Program-made: the position numbers and the translations under genes
The notes under the pieces: generated by a model
Told to the model about the DNA's origin: nothing
The model's database searches: none
What the model saw: only the letters and a program-made list of their open reading frames with translations
DNA from: Myxococcales bacterium
GTDB lineage: Bacteria > Myxococcota > Myxococcia > Myxococcales > JAKAPL01
Direction: 5' to 3'
NCBI GenBank assembly: GCA_021783235.1
Contig: JAJXUD010000052.1
Span: 1 to 34,116, forward strand
DNA: 34,116 bases
Shown here: piece after piece, positions 23,200 through 31,535 of the stretch
How positions within the stretch are numbered: the stretch's first letter is position 1
Layout: each line of letters opens with the position of its first letter

Positions 23200-26100
23200 G
23201 GCGAGACCTCCAGGCGGCCGGCCGGCAGCGACGCGGCCGCGAAGCCGAGCGAGGCCCCGGGCAGCGCGAACTCTCCCGCGTGGACTGCCCGCGCGCCGTA
23301 GGAGACCACGAGCCTGCCGCTCGATCCGTCCCCGCAGAGGGCGAACGCGCCGGCCGCCTCCTCCGGCAGCCCCATCGGCAAGAGGCCGGCGGCCGGCCGC
23401 TCCACGAGGCAGGCGCGCGGCGTCGCCTCGGCGAGCTCGGCCGAGAGCTCCACCTGCAGCTCGTCGCCGACCCGGAGCCGGAGGCCCGGCCCCTTCGTCG
23501 CCTCCGGCGGCTCGTCGTCGGCGGCGATGGCGGCCTCCGTCCAGGGCGGACGGGTGAGCCGCGACAGCGAGCGTCGGACCGAGGTCGCGGGGGGCGCCCA
23601 GTCCGGCGGCAGCTCCCCCGAAAGCGGCGCGAGCGCGACGACGGCCTCGGCGGCGTCCAACGGGTCACCGCCCCGGAGCCAGCGGCTCGAGCGCTCGACG
23701 ATCGCCGTCCGCTCGAGCCGGCCGGGCCTCCGGGAGGGCTCCTTGACGAACTCGGAGCAGCCCCGTGGAAGCCCCGCGACCGGGCCGCCCTCGCCTGGCC
23801 GGAGGTCCTCGATCCGCTGCCGCGTCCGGTCGACGAGGCCGCGGTCGAGCGTCGCTCCGGAGCCCGCGAGCGCCCCGAGGCCGGCGAGCGCCTCGCAGTC
23901 TCGGCGCCGCTCGTCCACCGCCGACCCGAAGCCGCCCGCGAGGTTCTCGAGCTGCGCCAGCCTGGCCAGCGCGGCCTCCACCGACCGCGCGCTCCGCTCC
24001 GCGGGTCCGAGGGCCCCGAGCGCGCGCACGGCCGCGCAGGCGAGGTCGGCGTCGCCGCGGGCGTCGTGCGCCGAGGCCAACCGCTCGGCCAGCTCGCGGG
24101 CCGCGGCGCGCGGGCTCCTCCCCAGGCCCGCCGCCCAGTCCTCCGCCGGCAGGATCGGGAGGCGGGCCGTCCGATGGGCGCCCCGCAGCTCGAGGAGGCC
24201 CGGCGGCCCGGCCTCGACGAGGGAGATCGCCGTCGCCCCCTCGCAGCGGAACGAGACGAGCCGCCCCCCGGCGACCGCGGGAGGGGCCGGGCAGAGAGCC
24301 TGCGGGGGCCCGATGGCGGCGGCGGCGGCGGCGACGAGCCGATCGCCCGGCCGCATCCAGGCGGGCAGCTCCGGCGGCGGCTCGGCCGGGGGAGAGACGC
24401 GGAGGTCGATGCGGCGCTCCGCGAAGAGGCCCGGCCCCTCGACGGCCCAGAGGCTCGCGTGCAGGGTTCCGCCCTGCTGGGGACGGATCGTGGCGACCGC
24501 CGCCCCGGAGTCGTCCGCCGTGAGCGAGATCGCATGGCCGTCGGGGGCCGCCCCCTCCGCCTCCGGCCGGAGCGCCACCGGACCGTAGGGCTGCAGCGGC
24601 GGCCGCGAGGCCTCCCCGGAGGCGACGCGCTGGAACGGCTCCCGGGAGAAGGCGACCCCGGGCGGCGCGCGGAGCGGGGCGAGCAGCTCCTCGAGCCGCG
24701 GCGCCCAGGGGCGCTCGTTCGACAGGAAGAGGCCGAGCCAGGCGGGGACACCCCTCCCGGCGGCGTCTCGGACCTCGATGGAGAGCGGGTTGCCGGCGCC
24801 GGCCTTGAGCCGATCCGGCCCGATCCGGAGGCTGAGCGGCTCGCCGCGCTCCGCCGCCGCGATCGACGCGAGCGCGCGGTAGGATCGGCCGGCGACGAGC
24901 GCGCTCGCCGAGAGCAGGGCGGGGAGCTCGCCGAGCCGGACGCGGCCGATGCCGGAGTAGCCGTGGATCGGCACGACGTGGTCGGGCGGCCCCCCGGGGG
25001 CGACGCCCACGAGCGCGACCCCGGATTCGAAGGGGCAGAGCAGGAGGAAGCGGAGCTCGTCCCCCGGGGCCGCCGCGATCTTGTCGGGGACGAGGAGCAG
25101 CCGATCGGGGGTCGTCGGGACGTCGCCGCCGGCCTCGGTCACGAAGATCGACGCCTGCGCGCGGAAGCCCGCTTCGCCCCTCCCCGAACGGGCGGGCCGA
25201 GCCTCGAGCTCGACGTAGCCCGGCGCCGCCGGCGGGAGGAGCAGCGTGGCCCTCCCCTTCGCGTCGGTCTGGGCGCGGAGGCTCGCCGATTCGGACTTCT
25301 GCGCCTCGCCGCTCGGGCCGGCGCGAACGAACCGGACGAGCAGCTCGACCTCGCCGCGCCAGGGCTCGCCGCCGGCGGAGGCGGCCTCGACGCCCACGGC
25401 GATGGCCTTGCCCGGCCGGGCGATCCGATGCTCGGGGGAGATCCGGAGGCGCGGGGCGACGCCCCAGGCCTCGGCCTCGGCCACGGCCCTCGCCTCCCGC
25501 CCGGCCGGATCCTCGAGGCGGGCCTCGATCCGGACGCGGCCGGGCCCCGGGGGCGACGGGAGCGACGCCGTCAGCTCGCCGCCCGCGCCGCTCACGCCGC
25601 TGCCGCTCGCGAGGCTCTCCCAGGGGCCGTCCTCCGCGGGCCCCACTCCGTCCCCCGCCGTCCCGAGCGATCTCCAGAGCGCGTCCCAGCGGACCGCGGC
25701 GCCCGGGAGGGGGAGCCCCGGCCTCTGCCGCACCCGGAGCCGCGCGACGACGGGCCGGCCCGGCTCCATCCGCGGCAGCTCCCAGCGGCCCGAGAGCTCG
25801 GGCGGCGCGCCGCTCGCCAGCTCGAAGTCGACCCCGCGCCGGCTCCGCCCCCAGTCGAGGACCGCCGAGTAGAGGCCGGGCGGGAGCCCCTCGGGGAGCG
25901 GCAGCGAGGCGTCCACCGTGCCGAGCGCCGAGATGTCGACGGGGAGCGACTCGAGCAACGTCCCGCGGCGCCCCCTCAGCTCGAGCGTCGCCTCCTGGGC
26001 GTCGGCGATCCGCCAGGGGAGCGGCGCCCCGGGGCCGGTCCGCACCCGCAGCAGGGCCCGGGCGTGGAGCGTCTCGCCGGCGAGGTAGCGCGAGCGGTCG

Positions 26101-28358
26101 AGCGTCAGCGCCGCCGCGACCCGAGGGGCGCTCGGCGGGACGAGGTCGCGCTCCTCGCGGGCGGGCGGCAGCGGCGCCCAGGCGAGGTCGGCGCCGAGCC
26201 GCGCGACGGCGATCCCCTCCATCGGGGCCCGGGCGACGAGGAGGCCGTTCGGCTGCGTGCGGCCCGCGAGCGAGAGCTCGCGCCCCTCCCCCTCGGAGAC
26301 GAAGATCTCGGCCCCCTCGCGCGGGGCCCCGCTGTGCGCGTCGGTCGCGAGGAGAGAGACGCCCCCGCCCGCGCGCGCCACGAGCAGGGCGAGCCGGCTC
26401 GAGAGGACGATCGCCTCGCCCCGGGCGCCGCCCGCGAGCGCGACCGCCCGGTAGGCCCCCGCCTCGAGCGGCCCCAGCGCCACGTCGGCGTACGTCCAGC
26501 CGGGCTCGGGCGCCTCGACGCGCCAGGCGCGCACGAGCGGCTCGTCGCCCCTCACCTCGCTCGGCTGCTCGGCGTCCCGGGGCAGGCTGGCGCCGAGCGG
26601 CCGCGACGCGCCCGAGAGCGCCCGGGCGAGGGCGCGGCCGGGGGAGGTCAACGCCCGCCAGATCGCGCGGTAGCTGCTCGAGAGGGCGCGCCCCCCGAGC
26701 CGGGCGGCCGACTCGAGCGGCGGCGGAGCGACCGCCGCGCCGGAATCGAGCCGGCCCGCGAGCGCCGCGAGCGGATTGGGGAGCCGGTAGAGCGTCAGCT
26801 CGACCTCGCGCGCGCCTCGGACGGCGAGGTGGGCGACCGGCTGGCCCTCCGCGCCCGGGAGGACGGGGGCGTCCACCGAGAGCTGGACGGCGGCCTCGGC
26901 GCCCGCGCCGGCCTCCGCCGCCGCCGTCCCGCCGGAGGGGACGCTCGCCGGCTTCGGCGCGGCGCGAGCGGCCTCTGTTGGGGCTGGCGCGCTCGCGAGC
27001 GTCCAGCTCCCGCGCGCCCCCCCGCCCTGCCCGCGAAGCTCGGCCTCGAGCCGCAGGCCCGCCCCGTCGGCCAGCGCCCGCAGCAGGACGGGGCCCCCCA
27101 CCTCTCCCTTCTCCTCGGCCCGCTCGAGGAGCGGCCGCGCCGCGTGCTCGGCCACGGCCACGGCGCTCCAGCCCGCGCGGCTGCAGACGCAGACCGACGC
27201 GTCGACCCCGCCCGGACAGAGGATCCTGCCGCCCCGCAAGGCCGCCTCAAACGGCTCCTCGGCCTCGACGAACGCGAGGCGGGCGGCCCGCTCGAGCGGC
27301 TCGGCGGCCTCCGAGCTCGTCCGCCAGGCGAGCACGCCGCCGAGGCCGCCCGCGCCGTCCGCCCCCAGCCAGAGCCCCGCGCCGCGGCCGAGCCGCTGCG
27401 CGAGCGCGTCGAGCGCGCCCAGCAGCGCCGCCCCTTCGGGCTCGGGCGCCGGCCGGATCGAGCGCCAGGCAGCCGCGCCGTCGAGCCCCGGCCCCTCGAG
27501 CCGCACGATCCCGCCGGGCGGCAGGAGCGTCGGCGCGGCCGACTCTCCCCAGGCCCCGAGGTCGAGCTCCGCCGAGAGCGTCCCGTCGATCGCGCCGATC
27601 GACCGGAGGCCGAGCGGCGCGGAGGCCGCCTCGGGGCCAGCCTCGCCCGGCTGAAAGGCGGCGGCGAAGAGATGCCCCCTCGCGCTCTCCTCGAGCCCCG
27701 CGAACGGCACGGGGGCCCCAGGCGCCGCCGGCCGCTCCCCGATCGACGCCTCGAGCGCGCGGGCGAGCAGCGCGCCGCGGCTCGCGAGGACGAGCCGGTC
27801 GGCCAGGACGAAGTAGGAGACCGCCCCTTCGGGCGAGAGCCTCACCCGATGGAGCGGCACCCCCCGTCGCCGCTCGACCTCGACGTCGCGCCCCGAGGGG
27901 TGGACCGCGTGCAGCGCCCGGGCGAGGTCGAGGAGCGCCGCGCGCGCGGGGGAGAGCCGAGAGATCCAGAGCCAGCCGCCCGGCCCCTCGGGCCCGGGCG
28001 CGACGCGGACGAGGACCGCGGGGCCGTCGAGCAGCGCGGCGAGGTCGAGCGGGCTGCCGCGCGAGAGCTCCGAGAGCCGGTCGCGGGCGGTCCGGAGCCG
28101 CTCGAGCCACGGCAGCGCCTCGAAATCGCGATCGAGCCGCTCGCGCCGGAGGGCAGCGCCGAGGGGCGAGCGCTCCAGCGCCTCGAGGGCGCCGCGGGGG
28201 CTCGGAAAGACCGCGGCGAAGGTCGCGGGGCCCGGCAGGCGCGCCAGCAGGGGGCCGGGGCCGACGGCGGGGAGCGATTCGAAGGAGCCGCTCAGGCGAC
28301 CGCCGCCCGGCCGCCGGCAGGCGGCCAGCGCGACGGCGAGCGCGAGGAGGGCCTTCGT
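23196..28358 (-). CDS. Alpha-2-macroglobulin-like lipoprotein without thioester (YfaS-like)
   Basis: A giant exported protein of about 1720 residues. A lipoprotein signal, KALLALAVALAAC, is followed by about 450 residues that resemble DUF3352-type domains (LARLPGPATFAAVF, YFVLADRLVLASRGALLARALEA). Macroglobulin domains come next; LTLDRSRYLAGETLHARALLR near residue 745 is the hallmark MG2 strand. Further MG-like repeats and a helical thioester-domain-like region (about 1400-1530) follow, then a C-terminal domain with VGDELQVELSAELAEATPRACLVERPAAGLLP. No CxEQ thioester is present; the only Cys of that region is in GCSEF. This matches the thioester-less YfaS branch of bacterial macroglobulins, thought to guard the periplasm from proteases. 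There is no ATG, GTG or TTG at the signal peptide: the given start is an ACG (28356-28358); a CTG 75-80 bp upstream is another option. Confidence 0.8.
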   Translation of the reverse strand, partial: TKALLALAVALAACRRPGGGRLSGSFESLPAVGPGPLLARLPGPATFAAVFPSPRGALEALERSPLGAALRRERLDRDFEALPWLERLRTARDRLSELSRGSPLDLAALLDGPAVLVRVAPGPEGPGGWLWISRLSPARAALLDLARALHAVHPSGRDVEVERRRGVPLHRVRLSPEGAVSYFVLADRLVLASRGALLARALEASIGERPAAPGAPVPFAGLEESARGHLFAAAFQPGEAGPEAASAPLGLRSIGAIDGTLSAELDLGAWGESAAPTLLPPGGIVRLEGPGLDGAAAWRSIRPAPEPEGAALLGALDALAQRLGRGAGLWLGADGAGGLGGVLAWRTSSEAAEPLERAARLAFVEAEEPFEAALRGGRILCPGGVDASVCVCSRAGWSAVAVAEHAARPLLERAEEKGEVGGPVLLRALADGAGLRLEAELRGQGGGARGSWTLASAPAPTEAARAAPKPASVPSGGTAAAEAGAGAEAAVQLSVDAPVLPGAEGQPVAHLAVRGAREVELTLYRLPNPLAALAGRLDSGAAVAPPPLESAARLGGRALSSSYRAIWRALTSPGRALARALSGASRPLGASLPRDAEQPSEVRGDEPLVRAWRVEAPEPGWTYADVALGPLEAGAYRAVALAGGARGEAIVLSSRLALLVARAGGGVSLLATDAHSGAPREGAEIFVSEGEGRELSLAGRTQPNGLLVARAPMEGIAVARLGADLAWAPLPPAREERDLVPPSAPRVAAALTLDRSRYLAGETLHARALLRVRTGPGAPLPWRIADAQEATLELRGRRGTLLESLPVDISALGTVDASLPLPEGLPPGLYSAVLDWGRSRRGVDFELASGAPPELSGRWELPRMEPGRPVVARLRVRQRPGLPLPGAAVRWDALWRSLGTAGDGVGPAEDGPWESLASGSGVSGAGGELTASLPSPPGPGRVRIEARLEDPAGREARAVAEAEAWGVAPRLRISPEHRIARPGKAIAVGVEAASAGGEPWRGEVELLVRFVRAGPSGEAQKSESASLRAQTDAKGRATLLLPPAAPGYVELEARPARSGRGEAGFRAQASIFVTEAGGDVPTTPDRLLLVPDKIAAAPGDELRFLLLCPFESGVALVGVAPGGPPDHVVPIHGYSGIGRVRLGELPALLSASALVAGRSYRALASIAAAERGEPLSLRIGPDRLKAGAGNPLSIEVRDAAGRGVPAWLGLFLSNERPWAPRLEELLAPLRAPPGVAFSREPFQRVASGEASRPPLQPYGPVALRPEAEGAAPDGHAISLTADDSGAAVATIRPQQGGTLHASLWAVEGPGLFAERRIDLRVSPPAEPPPELPAWMRPGDRLVAAAAAAIGPPQALCPAPPAVAGGRLVSFRCEGATAISLVEAGPPGLLELRGAHRTARLPILPAEDWAAGLGRSPRAAARELAERLASAHDARGDADLACAAVRALGALGPAERSARSVEAALARLAQLENLAGGFGSAVDERRRDCEALAGLGALAGSGATLDRGLVDRTRQRIEDLRPGEGGPVAGLPRGCSEFVKEPSRRPGRLERTAIVERSSRWLRGGDPLDAAEAVVALAPLSGELPPDWAPPATSVRRSLSRLTRPPWTEAAIAADDEPPEATKGPGLRLRVGDELQVELSAELAEATPRACLVERPAAGLLPMGLPEEAAGAFALCGDGSSGRLVVSYGARAVHAGEFALPGASLGFAAASLPAGRLEVSP

Positions 28359-28462
28359 CGCTGGCCGTGCCGCGGGATGTCGAAGTCCTTCCGTTTGTCG
28401 GCCTCCAGGCTCCAGCGGTGAGCGAGCATCGCCGATCGGCTGGTCGGGACCAAGCGGTTCGA

Positions 28463-28987
28463 GGCGAGCGGGGTCGAGACGAGAGCGAGCAGGGTCGAGT
28501 CGAAGGCGAGCAGCGTCGAGACGAGGGCGAGCAGCGTCGAGTCGAGGCCGAACAGCGTCGCGTCGAAGGCGAGCGCGGTCGAGTCGAGGCCGAACAGCGC
28601 CGAGTCGAAGGCGAGCGCGGTCGAGTCGAAGGCGAACAGCGTCGAGTCGAGGGCGAGCACGGTCGAGTCGAAGGCGAACAGCGTCGAGTCGAGGGCGAGC
28701 GCGGTCGAGTCGAAGGCGAACAGCGTCGAGTCGAGGGCGAGCGCGGTCGAGTCGAGGCCGAACAGCGTCGAGTCGAAGGCGAGCGCGGTCGAGTCGAGGC
28801 CGAGCGGGGTCGAGTCGAGGGCGAGCAGGGTCGAGTCGAAGCCGAACAGCGTCGAGTCGAGGCCGAGCAGCGTCGAGTCGAAGGCGAGCGCGGTCGAGTC
28901 GAGGCCGAGCAGCGTCGAGTCGAAGGCGATCACGGTCGAGTCGAAGGCGAGCAGGGTCGAGTCGAAGGCGAACGCGGTCGAGTCGAA
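28463..28987. repeat. Minisatellite: 25 tandem units of 21 bp
   Basis: Exactly 525 bp made of 25 units of 21 bp, built on the plus-strand core GTCGAGTCGA followed by a variable purine-rich half. Units with A or G at fixed positions alternate in the middle of the array, giving a 42-bp higher-order period. Because the unit is a multiple of three, several frames on both strands stay open: minus-strand heptads of the type (F/L)DSTxLx and LRLDxAR, and plus-strand heptads RVExExx and VESxAxx. None has a convincing start and stop of its own. The array fills most of the 713-bp gap between the phosphoesterase stop and the macroglobulin signal peptide. Twenty-one bp is two helical turns, so each unit faces the same side of the DNA. 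Confidence 0.95.
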
Positions 28988-28999
28988 GCCGAGCGCGCC

Positions 29000-29014
29000 C
29001 TCGGTGCGACCGAG
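29000..29014 (-). terminator. Hairpin downstream of the phosphoesterase gene
   Basis: A perfect 6-bp stem with a 3-nt loop (CTCGGT, CGC, ACCGAG on the minus strand), about 60 nt beyond the phosphoesterase stop and just before the minisatellite. It is flanked by further complementary GC bases. No T-run follows, so it is terminator-like at best; it may separate the phosphoesterase transcript from the macroglobulin genes. Confidence 0.3.
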
Positions 29015-29071
29015 CGGGCCCGCGTCGATTCTCGTTCCTGGCCCGTTCGCCTCCCTCGGGGCGGTCCCGCC

Positions 29072-30733
29072 TCAGCCGGCGTCGGGCGTGCCGGCGTCCG
29101 GCAGGAGGTAGTCCTGCGCCTCGCTGTCGTTCGGCGGCAGGATGAGGGGCGGCAGCGGCGTCTGGCCGAAGTCGAACTCGCTCCGGAGGTCGCCGAGGAT
29201 CGCGACGTCCTCGCGCACCGTCGGTCGGGGATCGGGGCGGCCGTCGGTGGCCGGGTCGAGCCGCGCCCCGCCGAGGAAGATGTCCTCGATGAACTTGGCG
29301 TAGGCGTCGAAGCTCAGGGTCTGGTGGTCGATGAAGCCGGGCCGGACCCAGGGGCTGATCACGATGCCGGGCACCCGAAGCCCGTAGCCGTTCTCGTCGA
29401 CGATGGGCGGATCGACGTGGTCGTAGAAGCCGCCCCAGTCGTCCCAGGCGAGGAAGATGACCGTGCTCCCCCACTGCGGCCCCTGCATGATCGCGTTGAC
29501 GATCGTGGTCACGTAGGCCTGCCCCTCCGCGATTCCGTTCGGTGGGTGCTCGCTCACCTGGTTTCCGGGGATCACCCAGGCGACGCTCGGCAGCGTGCCG
29601 TCCTGCGCGTCGAGGAGGAGCTGGTCGGCCCCCTGGACGACGTCGTCGAGCTCGCCGTCCTGGGCGACGGTGACGAAGCCGGGCAGCGGGTTCCAGATCG
29701 AGAGCGTCGTGCCGACCATCGGCGTCGGGGGGCAGGTCATCTCGCCGTCGTCGCAGTCGGGCTCGTCGCCCTGCCCGAGGTAGTACCTCCAGCTCACGCC
29801 CGCGCGGTGGAGCAGGTAGGTGAGATCGGTCCAGGCGAAGACGTTCGGCTTCGGCCAGATGCTGTTCGGCTGGTTCGCGGTCGAGAGGTCGTAGCCCTCG
29901 TCGTTGACGCAGCTCGCGGGGTCGCTGGAGCCGCACTTGGCGGACCACTCGGAGACCAGGAACAGATGCGCCGCCATGCTCCACGAGGCGTTCGGCTCGA
30001 AGAGCGCGTCCTGCAGCGCGTAGGCGCGCGCGTAGGCCCAGTAGTTCGGGAGCTCGGCGTCGGTGTGGTAGCCGACGGCGTCGGCCCGGGCCCGGCCGTC
30101 GGTCATCGCCGAGCCGCAGCCGGCGTCGTTGGTCTGGCCGCTGCAACCCGAGCCGCCCGTGATGGGGTCGACCTGCATGTCGACGAGGAAGCCGTCCATT
30201 CGGCCGCCGTGCTCGTCGATCGGCGGGTCGGCGAGGCCGTGCGGCCCGCCCGCGTTGTAGTCGTGCGGATCGTGGAAGGGGCGGACGCAGTGGGCGTAGT
30301 CCCAGCTCCCGTCGAGCCGGCCGCCGTCCAGCAGCACGGGCACGCAGACCGTCGGCACGCCCGCGTCGTCCATCGGGATGCCGTTCGCGCCGGGGAAGGT
30401 CCCGAAGTAGGAGTCGAACGAGCGGTTCTCCTGCATGATGACGATCACGTGCTGGATCGGGTACGGACCCGAGCCGACGCCCGCGTCGCCGCCCCCCGCG
30501 TCGACCGTGCCGGCGTCGAGCCCGCCGTCGAGATCCGAGGGGCCGCCCGCGTCGAGCCCGGCGTCGAGCCCTCCGTCCACGCCCGCACCGGCGTCGGCGC
30601 CGCCCGCGTCGGCGGCGGAGTCGGGCGGCGAGCCGGCGTCCAGCGCGGCGGGCCCCGCGCCCGGCCGAGGCGCCGCCGGGCCGCAGCCGGCGAACGCGAG
30701 GAGCAAGGCGAGCGAGGAGGTCCGGCGCCCCAT
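29072..30733 (-). CDS. Secreted phosphoesterase lipoprotein, phospholipase C/acid phosphatase family
   Basis: A 553-residue member of the phosphoesterase family that includes bacterial phospholipase C and AcpA-type acid phosphatases. It has a lipoprotein signal ending AFAGC and a roughly 65-residue linker rich in Asp-Ala-Gly repeats. The catalytic domain opens with the metal/nucleophile motif [20 protein letters not shown]. It then carries [16 protein letters not shown], the second metal motif [17 protein letters not shown], and [16 protein letters not shown]. The C-terminus ends in another DAGTPDAG piece. It should cleave phosphate esters, perhaps phospholipids, at or outside the cell surface. 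The ATG at 30733 lies 8 nt after the shared TTTGCTACAGT element and is divergent from the metallo-beta-lactamase-fold gene. Substrate is undetermined. Confidence 0.9.
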   Translation of the reverse strand: MGRRTSSLALLLAFAGCGPAAPRPGAGPAALDAGSPPDSAADAGGADAGAGVDGGLDAGLDAGGPSDLDGGLDAGTVDAGGGDAGVGSGPYPIQHVIVIMQENRSFDSYFGTFPGANGIPMDDAGVPTVCVPVLLDGGRLDGSWDYAHCVRPFHDPHDYNAGGPHGLADPPIDEHGGRMDGFLVDMQVDPITGGSGCSGQTNDAGCGSAMTDGRARADAVGYHTDAELPNYWAYARAYALQDALFEPNASWSMAAHLFLVSEWSAKCGSSDPASCVNDEGYDLSTANQPNSIWPKPNVFAWTDLTYLLHRAGVSWRYYLGQGDEPDCDDGEMTCPPTPMVGTTLSIWNPLPGFVTVAQDGELDDVVQGADQLLLDAQDGTLPSVAWVIPGNQVSEHPPNGIAEGQAYVTTIVNAIMQGPQWGSTVIFLAWDDWGGFYDHVDPPIVDENGYGLRVPGIVISPWVRPGFIDHQTLSFDAYAKFIEDIFLGGARLDPATDGRPDPRPTVREDVAILGDLRSEFDFGQTPLPPLILPPNDSEAQDYLLPDAGTPDAG

Positions 30734-30741
30734 TGGCTTCC

Positions 30742-30752
30742 ACTGTAGCAAA
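30742..30752 (-). promoter_or_regulatory. Shared 11-bp element (TTTGCTACAGT), second copy
   Basis: Identical in sequence and in 8-nt distance to the ATG to the element before the MYXO-CTERM gene at 12424. The 8-nt spacers themselves differ (CCCACCCC versus GGAAGCCA), so the conservation is specific to the 11-mer. It fits an extended -10 for a near-leaderless mRNA. Confidence 0.45.
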
Positions 30753-30781
30753 TTGACAGCCGGCGGGCGTTTCGGTTTGTA
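30753..30781 (+). promoter_or_regulatory. Possible promoter of the metallo-beta-lactamase-fold gene
   Basis: A perfect -35 hexamer TTGACA (30753-30758) is followed after 17 nt by TTTGTA (30776-30781), a poor -10. The ATG is 9 nt further on, so the transcript would have almost no leader. It directly abuts the divergent element at 30742-30752, so both promoters share a 57-bp gap. Confidence 0.3.
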
Positions 30782-30790
30782 AAGGCCCCC

Positions 30791-31513
30791 ATGGCCCTCT
30801 ACTTCCGCCAGTGGCTCGCCGGGCGCGACTTCGCGCCGGCAAACCCGTTCGCCGGGCAGATGGCGAACTTCGTCTACGCCATCGGGGACGACCGAACGCG
30901 CGAGTGCGTCCTCGTCGACCCGGCCTGGGACGTGCCCGGGCTCCTCGAGCGGCTCGAGCGGGATGGGATGACGCTGACGGGAGCGCTCGTCACCCACTAC
31001 CACCCGGATCACGTCGGCGGCGGCTTCATGGGCTTTCCCATCGAGGGGCTCGGGGAGCTGCAGGCGAGGCGGCCCGTGCCGGTCCACGCCAACGCCGAGG
31101 AGATCGAGGGGCTCGTGACGGTGACCGGCCTGTCGCGCTCGGACTTCCGGCCGGTCCAGAGCGGCGACCGGCTCTCGGTCGGCGACGTCGAGGTCGAGTT
31201 CATCCACACCCCCGGCCACACCCCCGGGAGCCAGTGCTTCCTCGTCGCCCCGGGGCGGCCGGGGGCGCGGCTCGTCTCCGGCGACACGCTCTTCATCGGC
31301 GCCTGCGGCCGCGTCGACCTGCCGGGCGCCGACCCGGCCGCGATGTACGAGAGCCTCACCCAGAAGCTCGCGAAGCTGCCGGACGACGTGGTGCTCTTCC
31401 CCGGCCACGACTACGGCGAGCTGCCGAGCGAGCCGCTCGGCGAGCAGAAACGCAAGAACCGCTTCCTGCGCGTCCCCTCGCTCGAGGCCTGGCTTCGGCT
31501 CATGGCGCGCTGA
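30791..31513 (+). CDS. Metallo-beta-lactamase-fold hydrolase (glyoxalase II-like)
   Basis: A 240-residue cytoplasmic enzyme with a complete dinuclear metal site: THYHPDH (His69, His71, Asp73, His74), His143 in HTPGHTPGS, Asp165 in VSGDTLF and His206 in FPGHDYG. The [18 protein letters not shown] segment and the overall length are typical of the hydroxyacylglutathione hydrolase/persulfide dioxygenase branch. Thioester hydrolysis or sulfur oxidation are both possible; the sequence does not separate them. The N-terminus [16 protein letters not shown] replaces the usual QL.DNY start of glyoxalase II, a mild argument for a distinct substrate. Start is the ATG at 30791, with little leader after the putative promoter. 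Convergent with the glycosyltransferase gene, 22 bp apart. Confidence 0.88.
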   Translation: MALYFRQWLAGRDFAPANPFAGQMANFVYAIGDDRTRECVLVDPAWDVPGLLERLERDGMTLTGALVTHYHPDHVGGGFMGFPIEGLGELQARRPVPVHANAEEIEGLVTVTGLSRSDFRPVQSGDRLSVGDVEVEFIHTPGHTPGSQCFLVAPGRPGARLVSGDTLFIGACGRVDLPGADPAAMYESLTQKLAKLPDDVVLFPGHDYGELPSEPLGEQKRKNRFLRVPSLEAWLRLMAR

Positions 31514-31535
31514 GCGGCGCGCCGGCCCCAGAAGG

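Noticed and set aside
23740-23770. Thioester Cys of a classical alpha-2-macroglobulin
   Set aside because: The Cys near residue 1530 is in GCSEF, not in a CLEQ-type motif.
21828-28421. A 2197-codon plus-strand open frame across the macroglobulin region
   Set aside because: Its translation is dominated by Arg, Pro, Gly and Glu and shows no domain; it is the mirror of the minus-strand macroglobulin gene.
28463-28987. CRISPR array
   Set aside because: There are no unique spacers; units are contiguous 21-mers with small substitutions, and no cas genes are near.
28418-30748. Plus-strand frame starting at GTG 28418 with RVExExx repeats as a real protein
   Set aside because: It runs on for hundreds of codons antisense to the well-supported phosphoesterase gene and only stops beyond it. 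The silent A/G pattern inside the repeat is kept as a finding, but the full frame is not credible.
31514-31535. Bidirectional terminator between convergent hydrolase and glycosyltransferase genes
   Set aside because: The 22-bp gap contains GGCGCGCC but no stem-loop with T-run on either strand.
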